A stretch of 64,000 bases of DNA, taken from assembly GCF_042651065.1 (NCBI RefSeq), contig NZ_JBHSCH010000006.1, positions 62,001 to 126,000 on the forward strand. Reading direction: 5' to 3'. Of this stretch, positions 33,275-42,120 are shown one piece after another. The stretch comes from Pseudoroseomonas aestuarii. Lineage in GTDB: Bacteria; Pseudomonadota; Alphaproteobacteria; Acetobacterales; Acetobacteraceae. Each line of letters starts with the position of its first letter. Position 1 is the stretch's first letter. The notes under the pieces are model-generated. The model had not been told where the DNA came from. It did not search any database and worked only from the letters and a program-made list of their open reading frames with translations. The position numbers were made by a program, and so were the translations under genes.

Positions 33275-34843
33275 TCAGACCTCGACCTGCCAGAAAAGCG
33301 GGAAGCTGGACTGGATCATGTTCCGCAGCCGCGCCCGGTAGCCGGCGGGGCGCGAGAACTGGCCCCACATCACGCTCGGCACCAGTTCGTAGGCGGCGAT
33401 CTGGATGCGCTCGGCCACCACCCGGCGCGCCGCGAGATCCGGCGCGCGGGCATAGTCCCGCAGCAGGCCGGTGATGCGCGCATCGCAGCTGCGGCCGGGA
33501 TAGTCGGCGCAGTTGTTGGCGACATAGAAGTGGTTCAGCGGCGAGACCATGTCCACGCCGTTGGCGTAGACAGGGAACAGGCTCCAGCCATCGGGCTTGG
33601 CGCGGCGTGCCAGCACCGTGCCCCAGTCCATCACCTGCTCGTCCACGGTGAAGCCGGCCTTCTTCATGTTCTCGGCCAGCACATGCCCGGCGGTCTGCGA
33701 GATGGAGCCGGAGACCTCCAGCATCACCACCGGCTCGCCCTTGTAGCCGGTGCGGGCCAGCGCCTGCTTCGCGGCCTCCGGGTCGAAGCGCGCCACATCG
33801 CTGCCGGCGGCGGTCTCCAGCGGCGCGTCGCACATCCAGAAGGAGCGGCAGTTCTCCACCCGGAACCGCGGCGGGATGCCGATGGCGTCCAGCACCTGCT
33901 TCTGGTCCACCAGCTTCCACATCACCTGGCGCACCGCGGGGTCGGCGAAGGGGCCGCTGGCGTGGTTGAGGCGGAAATTGCCCTGGAACATGTCGATGCC
34001 CTTCAGCTCCATCAGCCGCAGATCCCGGTTGCGGCCGAGGACGCCGAGGAAGTCGAAGGGAAGGTACTGCATGTAGTCGATCTCGCCGGCGATCAGCGCA
34101 TTCACGCCGGTGGTGTCGTCCGGCATGGTCTTGAGCACCAGCTCGTCGAGCTTCACCACCTTGCCGCCCGCCAGGAAATCGGCCGGCTCGTCGCGCGGCA
34201 CGTAGCGCGCGTTGCGCCGCAGCACCATGCGGTCGCCGGTGCGCCACTGCTCGCGCACGAAGCTGAAGGGGCCGGAGCCGGTGATCTCGGTGATGCGCGC
34301 GTCGCCCTCGGGCAGGATGCGCGCGGGCATGATGAAGGGCACCGGCGCGTTGGGCTTGCCCAACACCTCCAGCATCAGCGGGAACGGCTCCTTCAGCGCG
34401 ATGGAGAAGCGGCGCGCATCCTCCGCCCGCATCTCCCGCATCGCCGCCAGCAGCATGCGGCCGAGGCTGTCGCGCACCGTCCAGCGGCGCAGCGAGGCGA
34501 CGCAATCGGCGGCCGTGACCGGCGCACCGTCATGGAAGGCGAGCCCGTCCCGCAGGGTGAAGCGCCATTCCAGCCCATCGGCCGAGACCTCGTGCCCTTC
34601 CGCCATCTGCGGCCGGATCGTCCCCTTGGAATCCTGCGCGAACAGCGTGTCGAACACGTGGTAGCCGAAGCTGCGGGTAATGGCGGCGGTGGTCGCGTGC
34701 GGGTCCAGCACCACCACCTCGGATTCCAGCATCACGGTGATGGCGCCGGCCGCCCGCGCCGGGCGTGGCGTGCCGAGGACCGCCGGCACGGCAAGGGCTC
34801 CGGCCGCGAGCAGGGCACGGCGGGAAATGTTCGGATCGACCAT
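33275..34843 (-). CDS. Peptide-type ABC substrate-binding protein (family 5)
   Basis: 522 residues from MVDPNISRRALLAAGALAV, a Tat signal with cleavage near ARAAG (residue ~31). The start is set by AGGAGG 7 nt upstream; a longer version would read through the operator. DppA-like blocks: LDPHATTAAITRSFGYHVFDTL, LRDGLAFHDGAPVTAADCV, EITGSGPFSFV, NHASGPFADPAVRQVMW. First gene of an operon with the kinase and aldolase, under the GATATATC site 3. No permease nearby. A receptor transcribed with OtnK suggests a ligand convertible to a four-carbon acid sugar. Confidence 0.9.
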   Translation of the reverse strand: MVDPNISRRALLAAGALAVPAVLGTPRPARAAGAITVMLESEVVVLDPHATTAAITRSFGYHVFDTLFAQDSKGTIRPQMAEGHEVSADGLEWRFTLRDGLAFHDGAPVTAADCVASLRRWTVRDSLGRMLLAAMREMRAEDARRFSIALKEPFPLMLEVLGKPNAPVPFIMPARILPEGDARITEITGSGPFSFVREQWRTGDRMVLRRNARYVPRDEPADFLAGGKVVKLDELVLKTMPDDTTGVNALIAGEIDYMQYLPFDFLGVLGRNRDLRLMELKGIDMFQGNFRLNHASGPFADPAVRQVMWKLVDQKQVLDAIGIPPRFRVENCRSFWMCDAPLETAAGSDVARFDPEAAKQALARTGYKGEPVVMLEVSGSISQTAGHVLAENMKKAGFTVDEQVMDWGTVLARRAKPDGWSLFPVYANGVDMVSPLNHFYVANNCADYPGRSCDARITGLLRDYARAPDLAARRVVAERIQIAAYELVPSVMWGQFSRPAGYRARLRNMIQSSFPLFWQVEV

Positions 34844-34928
34844 GGGCGCCTCCTGTCTGCCGGAGCGGCTTGTCGGCTGTTCTGGCCCGCTCGCGGAACA
34901 TCCTAGGCCATCGGTCTTCCCGTGCAAG

Positions 34929-34944
34929 ATATGATATATCGGGA
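34929..34944. promoter_or_regulatory. GATATATC operator-like site 3
   Basis: ATATGATATATCGGGA with core palindrome 34933-34940, about 90 bp upstream of the family 5 binding-protein ATG and the kinase-aldolase operon. Thirteen bases (ATATGATATATCG) are identical to site 2. Confidence 0.6.
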
Positions 34945-35057
34945 TGCGGCCATCAGGCCCGGGTGCCTGTTCAGGCATCCCGGCGGCCGTGCCGCCGGGC
35001 CTGTCGGGGATCTTCCGCCCCGCGCCGGACCCGGCGCCAGGGCACCCGCGATGTCCT

Positions 35058-36299
35058 TCAGCTGCGGACGAGCGGGCAGTTGCCCTCGCCCATCGGGCGG
35101 AAGGCTTCCGCCGCCGGCACAGTGCCGACGAGCTTGTAGTAATCCCACGGCCCCCGGCTCTCCTCCGGGCGCTTCACCTCGAACAGATGCGCCGGATGGA
35201 TCTTGCGCCCATCGGCGCGCAGCGTCCCGGGGCCGAAGCAATCGTCATCGGTGGGCATGGCCTTCATCCGCTCCACCACAGCCCGGCCGGAGGCGCGCGC
35301 CGCGTCGGGGCCCATATCGGCCACGGCCTTCAGGTAGTGCAGCACGGCGGAATAGGTGCCGGCATGCTCCTGGTTGGGCCAGTTGGTGGGCGTCTTGTCG
35401 CGCACGCGGCCGAGGAAGGCGCGGGTGCGGTCGTTCAGGTCCCAGTAGAAGGTCTCGTTCAGCAGCAGGCCCTGCGCGGCGGGCAGGCCCATGGCGTGGA
35501 TGTCGCAAATGAAGGCGATCAGGGCGAGCATCTTCTGCCGCCGCGTCAGGCCGAATTCCTGCGCCTGCTTCATGCAGTTCACCGTGTCCGCGCCGGCCGT
35601 GGCCATGGCGACCACCTTGGCGCGCGAGCTCTGCGCCTGCACCAGGAAGGAGGAGAAGTCGGCGGTGCCGGGGAAGGGAAAGCGCACGCCGCCCAGCACC
35701 TTGCCGCCGGCGCCCTGCACCGCCGCCGTGGTGTCGCGCTCGAGCTGGTGGCCGAAGCTGTAGTCGGCGGTCAGGAAGAAGAAGCTGTCGTTGCCCGCCC
35801 GGACCGAGGCCTTGCCCACCACGTTGGCGCACATCCAGGTGTCGTAGGTCCAGTGCACCAGGTTGCTGGTGCAGCGCTCGCCCGTCAGCACGGCGCTGGC
35901 CGGGCCGGAGGCCAGCACCACCTTGTCCTTCTCCTGCGCCAGGTTGGCCACGGCGAGGGCGACCGCGCTGTTGTTCACCTCCGTGATCGCATCCACCCCG
36001 TCCTGGTCGAACCAGCGGCGCGCGATGCCAAGGCCCACATCGGCCTTGTTCTGGTGGTCGGCCTGCAGGATCTCCACCTTGATGCCACGCGTATCCAGGC
36101 CGAGATCCGCCACCGCCTGCCGCGCGCAGACCACCGAGGTGGGGCCGGAGGTATCCCGGTAGGGGCCGGAGAAATCGGCCAGCACGCCGATACGCAGCGT
36201 CGGCGCGGCGCCCTGGGCGCGGGGCCGCGCCGGCAGGGCGGAAAGCGCAGGCAGGGTGGCGCTGGCGGCCATCAGGCCGCGGCGGGTGAACATCCTCAT
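35058..36299 (-). CDS. Branched-chain-amino-acid-type ABC substrate-binding protein (LivJ-like), orphan
   Basis: 413 residues, periplasmic type I fold. Signal MRMFTRRGLMAASATLPALS (Tat), cleavage after PRAQG near 30. ATG at 36299 has GGAGG 5 nt upstream; an ATG two codons later is possible. Motifs: LRIGVLADFSGPYRD, ALAVANLAQEKDKVVLASG, FFLTADYSFGHQLERD, VRFPFPGTADFSSFL. Such proteins bind amino acids, amides or aromatic acids; no livHMGF genes are adjacent. Not linked to the GATATATC set. Confidence 0.9.
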   Translation of the reverse strand: MRMFTRRGLMAASATLPALSALPARPRAQGAAPTLRIGVLADFSGPYRDTSGPTSVVCARQAVADLGLDTRGIKVEILQADHQNKADVGLGIARRWFDQDGVDAITEVNNSAVALAVANLAQEKDKVVLASGPASAVLTGERCTSNLVHWTYDTWMCANVVGKASVRAGNDSFFFLTADYSFGHQLERDTTAAVQGAGGKVLGGVRFPFPGTADFSSFLVQAQSSRAKVVAMATAGADTVNCMKQAQEFGLTRRQKMLALIAFICDIHAMGLPAAQGLLLNETFYWDLNDRTRAFLGRVRDKTPTNWPNQEHAGTYSAVLHYLKAVADMGPDAARASGRAVVERMKAMPTDDDCFGPGTLRADGRKIHPAHLFEVKRPEESRGPWDYYKLVGTVPAAEAFRPMGEGNCPLVRS

Positions 36300-36491
36300 C
36301 CGATCCTCCATGCCGCCCGTCATGGCGCGGGCGCTTGCGCCGCATGATGCGGATAGCGGGCGGCCCGGCGCAAGCCTGCCGGCGCCCCTCGCGCGGCGCG
36401 GCCTTTGCAGCGCGGCCGGCTCTGGCTACTGCTGCGGGGCGGCGCCCCCCATTCCGGGCGAGAAGCGCCACAAGGGGTTGGGTCTATCGCC

Positions 36492-37394
36492 GTGTCCGCA
36501 TTCCTGCGCCTGGGCCTGATGCCCACGGGCGCCGCCGGCGGCATCGCCATGATGCTGCTGGGCGTGCTGCTCTTCGCCGTCAACGACACGCTGGGCAAAT
36601 GGCTGGTGGGGGCCTACACGGTCGGCCAGCTGCTGCTGGTGCGCAGCATCGCCGGGCTCTGCGTCATGGCGCCCTTCATTTACCGCACCGGTCCGCACGC
36701 CTTCCTGCGGCCGCCGCGGCCCGGGCTGCAGCTGCTCCGCGTGCTGTTCTCGACGCTGGAGACCTCGCTGTTCTTCTGGGCCCTCGTCGCGCTGCCGCTC
36801 GCGGAGGTCATGACCTACTACATGGCCGGCCCGATCTACGTGACCGCCCTCTCCCCCTTCCTGCTGGGCGAGCGGGTGGGCTGGCGCCGGTGGACGGCCG
36901 TGACGGTGGGCTTCGGCGGCGTGGTGCTGGCGCTGCATCCCTCGCCGGACTCGCTCTCCCTCGGCGCGGCCTGCGCCCTGGCGGGCAGCTTCAGCTATGC
37001 CTGCTTCCTGGTCGCCACCCGCAAGCTGGCCGGCACGCGCGGCACGGTGCTGATGACGGCGCAGCTGTTGGCCGCCCTGCTCTTCGGCGCCGTGCTGGTG
37101 CTGGCACAGGGCTGGACGCCGCCCGGCGCCATCGACCTGGTGCTGATGCTGTTCCTCGGCATCGGCTCGCTCGCCGGCAATCTCTGCGTGAACCAGGCGT
37201 TGCGGATGGCGCCGGCCTCAGTGGTGGTGCCCTACCAGTACACGCTGATCCTGTGGGGCATGCTGTTCGGCTACCTCTTCTTCGGCGAGGTGATCGGGCC
37301 GCTAACCCTGGCCGGGGCCGCCATCATCATCGGCGCTGGCCTCTTCATCTTCCTGCGGGAGCAGCAGTTGCGCCACGAGGCGGGCCCGGGCTGA
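36492..37394 (+). CDS. DMT-superfamily (EamA) transporter
   Basis: About 300 residues with ten predicted membrane segments arranged as two EamA repeats; the first is GGIAMMLLGVLLFAVNDTLGKWLVG. Other helices include LFFWALVALPLAEVMTYYMAGPIYV and VVPYQYTLILWGMLFGYLFFGEVIG, typical of the family. Exports or exchanges small metabolites; substrate unknown. Start uncertain: GTG at 36492 (VSAFLRLGLMP) is used, ATG at 36519 is the alternative; neither has a strong ribosome site. Divergent from the LivJ-like gene. Confidence 0.85.
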   Translation: MSAFLRLGLMPTGAAGGIAMMLLGVLLFAVNDTLGKWLVGAYTVGQLLLVRSIAGLCVMAPFIYRTGPHAFLRPPRPGLQLLRVLFSTLETSLFFWALVALPLAEVMTYYMAGPIYVTALSPFLLGERVGWRRWTAVTVGFGGVVLALHPSPDSLSLGAACALAGSFSYACFLVATRKLAGTRGTVLMTAQLLAALLFGAVLVLAQGWTPPGAIDLVLMLFLGIGSLAGNLCVNQALRMAPASVVVPYQYTLILWGMLFGYLFFGEVIGPLTLAGAAIIIGAGLFIFLREQQLRHEAGPG

Positions 37395-37411
37395 GGGAAA
37401 CGCGCGGGCCC

Positions 37412-38653
37412 TCAGCGGGCCTCGTCGTCCGCCCGCCCGCCTGCGCCATGCCCGCCCGCACCCCGCCAGAGGAAGGCGGCGCCAGCGAGCCCGAAGCCCG
37501 CGAGCTGGACCGCCATGAAGAGGAACGCCAGGCCATAGCTGCCGCTCCAGCTGACCAGCAGGGTGAAGAGCAGCGGCCCGAAGATCGACCCGATGAAGCC
37601 GAAGAGGCTGGCGGCGGAGGTCACGTCGCTCACCTGGTGCAGGGGCGCGACGCGGGCCAGCTCCGCGATGTGCACGCCGTTCCAGCCGATGGCGGTCAGC
37701 CCCGCCAGTGCCGCGCAGCCATACAGCGCCCAGGCGCCCTGGCCGCCGGCCACGACCAGCAGCCCCACCGCCAGGGCGGAGGCCCCGGCCTGCAGGACCA
37801 GCAGCCGCATCGCCTGCCCCATGCGGTCCGCCACCCAGCCCATGACGATCCGCCCCACCATGCTGGCCCCCTGCATCAGGGCGACGATCAGCCCGGCCTC
37901 GGCCAGGGAGGCGCCGTGGCGGGTCACCGCGTAGGTCGCGGTGAAGGCCGTCAGGCAGGACTGCGTCATCGAGAAGGAGGCGCCCAGGGCCGTCAGCATC
38001 GGCAGGGAGGAATGCGCGCGCAGCACGCCGATGGAGCCGAGCATCCCCGCCGGGGAGACCAGCGCGCGCGCCCAGCCCGGATGCCCCGCGCCACGCGGCT
38101 CGTCCAGCCGGCGGCGGAAGGGCTGCACCACCAGGAGAGTGAGCAGGATCACGCCGATGACGACGCCCAGGGTGGCGGGCAGCCCGTACCGCAGCACCAG
38201 GGGCGCCACCACCAGCCCGGCCAGCGCGCCGCCCAACGGAACGCCCGCCTGCTTGATCGAGAAGATCAGCGTGCGGTGCCGGGGCGGAGCCGTGCGCATC
38301 AGGATCTGGCTGCCCGCCGGCGTGTTCGGCCCCAGGCCGAACCCGATCGCCAGGGCACCCAGCAGCCCCAGCAGGCCGAGCGGCTGCGACAGCACGAACA
38401 GCCCGGCCACCATGCAGGCGAGGCCGATCTGCAACGTCCGGACCGGCCCGTGATGGCCGAGCATCGGCCCGCCACAGGCCAGGCTCCAGCAGATGCCGAC
38501 CGAGGTCATGGCGGAGACGAGGCCGATGCTCTCCGGCGGCAGGCCGGCGCGGGCCATGAGGGGCGGGCCGAGCAGCGGAACGACAAGGCTGGCGAAGGAG
38601 CTCACGGTCTGGACAATCAGCGTCGCGGCAAGGGCGCTGGCCCATAGCGGCAT
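37412..38653 (-). CDS. MFS transporter
   Basis: 413 residues, 12 predicted membrane helices. Helix 1 TLIVQTVSSFASLVVPLLGP; loop 2-3 carries the degenerate MFS motif GGPMLGHHGPVR; helix 5-like GVPLGGALAGLVVAPLVL; second-half loop GRIVMGWVADRMGQAMR repeats the motif. Resembles the general cyanate/nitrate-type or drug MFS clades; substrate unknown. The start ATG (38653) is chosen over GTG at 38671; an AGGGAG lies upstream of both. Converges with the DMT gene 17 nt away. Confidence 0.85.
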   Translation of the reverse strand: MPLWASALAATLIVQTVSSFASLVVPLLGPPLMARAGLPPESIGLVSAMTSVGICWSLACGGPMLGHHGPVRTLQIGLACMVAGLFVLSQPLGLLGLLGALAIGFGLGPNTPAGSQILMRTAPPRHRTLIFSIKQAGVPLGGALAGLVVAPLVLRYGLPATLGVVIGVILLTLLVVQPFRRRLDEPRGAGHPGWARALVSPAGMLGSIGVLRAHSSLPMLTALGASFSMTQSCLTAFTATYAVTRHGASLAEAGLIVALMQGASMVGRIVMGWVADRMGQAMRLLVLQAGASALAVGLLVVAGGQGAWALYGCAALAGLTAIGWNGVHIAELARVAPLHQVSDVTSAASLFGFIGSIFGPLLFTLLVSWSGSYGLAFLFMAVQLAGFGLAGAAFLWRGAGGHGAGGRADDEAR

Positions 38654-38849
38654 TCTCAAGATCGTTTTCACTCCCTGTCGGCCCGCCGCAGGGCGGCTGT
38701 TCCGCCGGCGGCCCTCGCCCATGGCCGTCTGACGAGATACCGCGCGCAGCCGGAGCGGCCTAGGCCTCCCCCGCCCGGCGCAGAAGGGGTGCGCCGGGCC
38801 GCCGGATTTGCGACGCTGTGCCCGCCATCCCGGCAAGACGGAGGACACC

Positions 38850-39854
38850 ATGCAGGTCGCGGTCTTCAGCACCAAATCCTATGACCGCCGGTTCCTCGAC
38901 GCCGCCAATGCGGCGGCAGGCCAGCCCCACGCGCTGCGCTACCTGGAGGCGCGGCTGACGCGCGACAGCGCCACCCTCGCGGCCGGCGCCGAGGCCGTGT
39001 GCGCCTTCGTCAATGACGAGCTGGACCGCCCGGCGCTGGAAGCCCTGGCCTCCGGCGGCACAAGGCTGGTCGCGCTGCGCAGCGCCGGGTTCAACCATGT
39101 CGACCTCGCCGCGGCCGCTTCGCTCGGCCTCGCCGTGGCGCGCGTGCCGGCCTATTCGCCGCATGCCGTGGCCGAGCACACCGTGGCGCTGATCCTATCG
39201 CTCAACCGCAAGATCCACCGCGCCTATGCGCGGGTGCGGGAGGGGAACTTCGCGCTGGAGGGGCTGCTGGGCTTCGACCTTCGCGGCCGCACGGCCGGCA
39301 TCGTCGGGGCCGGCAAGATCGGCCTCGCCGTCGCGCGGATCATGGCCGGATTCGGCTGCCGCGTGCTGGTGCACGACCCCTACCCCTCCCCCGAGCTGGC
39401 GGCGATCGGCGCGACGGTGGCGCCGCTCGAGACGCTGCTGGCGGAGTCCGACATCGTGTCGCTGCACTGCCCGCTGACGCCGGACACCCGCCACCTGATC
39501 GACCATGCGGCCATCGCCCGCATGAAGCATGGCGTCATGCTCATCAACACGGGGCGCGGCGCGCTGGTCGATGCGCGGGCGCTGATCGAGGGGCTGAAGA
39601 ACGGGGCGATCGGCCATCTGGGCCTCGACGTGTACGAGGAGGAGAGCGACCTGTTCTTCGAGGATCTGTCGGACCAGATCCTGCAGGACGATGTCTTCGC
39701 CCGGCTGCTCACCTTCCCGAACGTGCTGATCACCGGCCACCAGGCCTTCTTCACCGCCGAGGCGATGCAGGCCATCGCCCACACCACGCTGGAGAACCTG
39801 TCCAGCTTCGCGGCGACCGGCAGGCCCGTCCACGCGGTCGCGCCGCCGGCCTGA
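38850..39854 (+). CDS. ldhA: D-lactate dehydrogenase-type 2-hydroxyacid dehydrogenase
   Basis: 334 residues, NAD-dependent. N-terminal VAVFSTKSYDRRFLDAAN is the hallmark of LdhA-type D-lactate dehydrogenases. Catalytic Arg region LVALRSAGFNHVD; Rossmann GIVGAGKIG with later Asp in VLVHDPYPS; catalytic Glu and His in LDVYEEESDLFFED and ITGHQAFFTAEA. The ATG follows GGAGG by 5 nt. Reduces pyruvate to D-lactate; other 2-oxoacids possible. Stand-alone gene between the MFS and GGDEF genes. Confidence 0.93.
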   Translation: MQVAVFSTKSYDRRFLDAANAAAGQPHALRYLEARLTRDSATLAAGAEAVCAFVNDELDRPALEALASGGTRLVALRSAGFNHVDLAAAASLGLAVARVPAYSPHAVAEHTVALILSLNRKIHRAYARVREGNFALEGLLGFDLRGRTAGIVGAGKIGLAVARIMAGFGCRVLVHDPYPSPELAAIGATVAPLETLLAESDIVSLHCPLTPDTRHLIDHAAIARMKHGVMLINTGRGALVDARALIEGLKNGAIGHLGLDVYEEESDLFFEDLSDQILQDDVFARLLTFPNVLITGHQAFFTAEAMQAIAHTTLENLSSFAATGRPVHAVAPPA

Positions 39855-39868
39855 TCCGCGGGCGGCGG

Positions 39869-39896
39869 CCCGGCCTCGCATGCCCGGCCTCGCATG
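39869..39896. repeat. 14-bp tandem duplication
   Basis: CCCGGCCTCGCATG occurs twice in tandem (39869-39882, 39883-39896) in the short gap between ldhA and the convergent GGDEF gene. Likely slippage. Confidence 0.75.
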
Positions 39897-39902
39897 CCCG
39901 GC

Positions 39903-41888
39903 TCAGCCGCGCTCCGGCTGGCCGGGCTGCCCGGCCCGGGTGGGGGGCGGCCAGTCTTCCATCCCGCCCGCCGGCAGGGCCGGCCGCTCCGCCAGCGCCT
40001 CGGCCAGGACGATGCGATTCCGGCCATTCCGCTTGGCGTGGTAGAGGGCGCCGTCCGCCGCCTTGACCAGTTGCTCGGCGGCCATCAGGCCGCTGCCATG
40101 GCTGGCCGTGGCAACGCCGATGCTGACCGTCACCACCCGGAACGGCGTGTTGTCCTCATGCGGCCATTGCAGCCCCTCGATGGCGGCGCGCGCCGCCTCG
40201 GCCATGCGGGCCGCGCCGGCGCTGTCCGTGTCCGGCAGGAGGAGCACCATCTCCTCCCCGCCATAGCGTGCGGCGAGGTCGGCCGGGCGGCGCGCCAGGG
40301 TGGACAGCGCGTCCGCCACCGCCTTCAGGCAGCAATCGCCCTGCGGATGGCCATGGCGGTCGTTGAACGGCTTGAAGCGGTCCACGTCCAGCAGCAGGAG
40401 CGACAGGGCGCCGTCGCCGCGCACCATGCGCCGCCACTCGCGCTCCAGCGTCTCGTCGAAGGCCCGGCGGTTGGCGAGGCCGGTCAGGCCGTCGGTGCTG
40501 GCCAACCGATGCAGCTGCGCCTCCCGCGCCTTGTGCTCGCCGATGTCCCGGGCGACGATCACGGCGCCGTCGGGCCGGCCGGTGCGGGGGTCGCGCATGG
40601 GGTGCAGCGCCAGTTCGGCCCAGACCAGCGCACCGTCGCGCCGGTGCAGGCGGAGGGTGTGCCGGGTTGGCGGCAGCCCCTCCGAGACCATCCGCAGCAG
40701 TGTGGCCTGTATGGTGCCGCGGTCCTCGGCGGCCACGAGGTTGGGCATGAACTGCCCGGCGATCTGCTGCGGCTGCCAGCCCAGCCAGGGCTGGATGCCC
40801 GGCGAGACATAGCGGATGATGCACTGCATATCGACCCGCATCGCCACATCGCTCGAATTCTCCGCCAGCGACCGGAAGCTGGCCTCGCTTTCCGCCAGGG
40901 CCTGGGCCACACGGTGCCGCTCCAGGGCGCTGCGGGTCAGCCGGACGCCGAGAAAGGCGAGCAGCAGGATCAGCCCGCCGGTGATCATGGCCCGCTTCGC
41001 CAGATCGTTCCGCCAGCCCGTCAGCACGTTCTCGACGGAGAGCGAGACCACCAGCAGGATCGGATGGTTCTCGGCCCGGTGGAAGGCGCCGATGCGCTTC
41101 ACGCCGTCGACCGGCGAGATGTAGCGGTCCGGCTTCTCCGGCCCGTCCTTCCCGGATTGCAGGATGTCCTGCCGCAGCCTGCGGCGGCCGATCAGGTCGT
41201 CGTGCGGCGGATGGCGGACCAGCACGGTGCCGTCGTCGCGGAACAGGGCGACGGTGCTCTGCGGCCCCAGGCCGAGCCACGCGTAGTGCGCGACGAAATG
41301 GGCCGTCTCGATGGTGGCGACGGCCACCCCGGCCAGGCTGCCATCGGGGCCTTCGATCCGGCGCGAGAGGGTGAGCATCCACGCGCCCGACGCGCGGTCG
41401 CGCACGGGCAGGCCCAGATAGGCCACGCCGCCGCCCGCCGCACCCTGGTGGAGGAATTCGTCGCGCTCCGCCGGGCCGGCATCGGCGCCGGGATGGGACG
41501 TGGCGAGCAGGGCGCCGTCCGGGCCGTGGATGGAGAAGCGCAGGCCCCGCTGCAGCATGGTGGCCCGTCGCTCCAGCAACAGGTTCAGCCGGCCGAGGGC
41601 CGGAAGCTGCAGGCCCTCGCTCCGGGCGGTCTCCACGAGGCTGACCAGCATGACATCCGCCAGGCTCAGCATGTCATCGGCATGCTGCACCAGCGCGCGG
41701 GCCAGGCTGGTGACCGAGGCCTCGGCCTTCTGCAGCTGCTCGGCACGGGCGCGGACGCTGTTCAGGGTCTCGACCCCGAGCAGCGCCAGGCAGGCCAGCA
41801 TGCCGAAGGCGGCCATGCGCAGGGGCAGGCTCCCGGCCACGCCGTGCAACCTGGAAGCCTGGACCTTGAAGGGCAGGAGCAGACGCAA
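39903..41888 (-). CDS. Membrane sensor diguanylate cyclase (periplasmic sensor, PAS, GGDEF)
   Basis: 661 residues from a TTG start with GAGG 7 nt upstream. TM1 about 22-42, periplasmic sensor (~45-300, dCache-like), TM2 (ITGGLILLLAFLGVRLT near 310), PAS domain (~345-470, SEASFRSLAENSSDVAMRVD to VARDIGEHK), then GGDEF (~480-640). Active site GGEEM at 543-547 is intact and an I-site RPAD lies at 534-537, so it should make c-di-GMP from two GTP and be product-inhibited. STDGLTGLANRRAFD opens the GGDEF domain. No EAL domain. Signal unknown; single gene. Confidence 0.93.
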   Translation of the reverse strand: MRLLLPFKVQASRLHGVAGSLPLRMAAFGMLACLALLGVETLNSVRARAEQLQKAEASVTSLARALVQHADDMLSLADVMLVSLVETARSEGLQLPALGRLNLLLERRATMLQRGLRFSIHGPDGALLATSHPGADAGPAERDEFLHQGAAGGGVAYLGLPVRDRASGAWMLTLSRRIEGPDGSLAGVAVATIETAHFVAHYAWLGLGPQSTVALFRDDGTVLVRHPPHDDLIGRRRLRQDILQSGKDGPEKPDRYISPVDGVKRIGAFHRAENHPILLVVSLSVENVLTGWRNDLAKRAMITGGLILLLAFLGVRLTRSALERHRVAQALAESEASFRSLAENSSDVAMRVDMQCIIRYVSPGIQPWLGWQPQQIAGQFMPNLVAAEDRGTIQATLLRMVSEGLPPTRHTLRLHRRDGALVWAELALHPMRDPRTGRPDGAVIVARDIGEHKAREAQLHRLASTDGLTGLANRRAFDETLEREWRRMVRGDGALSLLLLDVDRFKPFNDRHGHPQGDCCLKAVADALSTLARRPADLAARYGGEEMVLLLPDTDSAGAARMAEAARAAIEGLQWPHEDNTPFRVVTVSIGVATASHGSGLMAAEQLVKAADGALYHAKRNGRNRIVLAEALAERPALPAGGMEDWPPPTRAGQPGQPERG

Positions 41889-42120
41889 GGTGCGGCCTCG
41901 ACAACCCGGGGAGCGACCGGCGCAGACTAGACCGGCTCCCCCCGCCCGTGGCCGCGGCCGGTGCCTCGATTTTGCCCGCCGGCCCCTGCCCCGGCGCCGG
42001 GGCGGCCGGCGCGGGACGCCCAGCCCCGCATTTCTGCGGTTTTGTTTTCCTTTGTCACCGGTCTAGTCTGCGTCGCAGGCCATCGGACGTATGGCCATCT
42101 GATAATATGGGAGAACGACC

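Noticed and set aside
42045..42115. Promoter of the TRAP operon (TTGTCA and GATAAT-like hexamers)
   Set aside because: The hexamers are not at acceptable spacing from each other, so no promoter is called.
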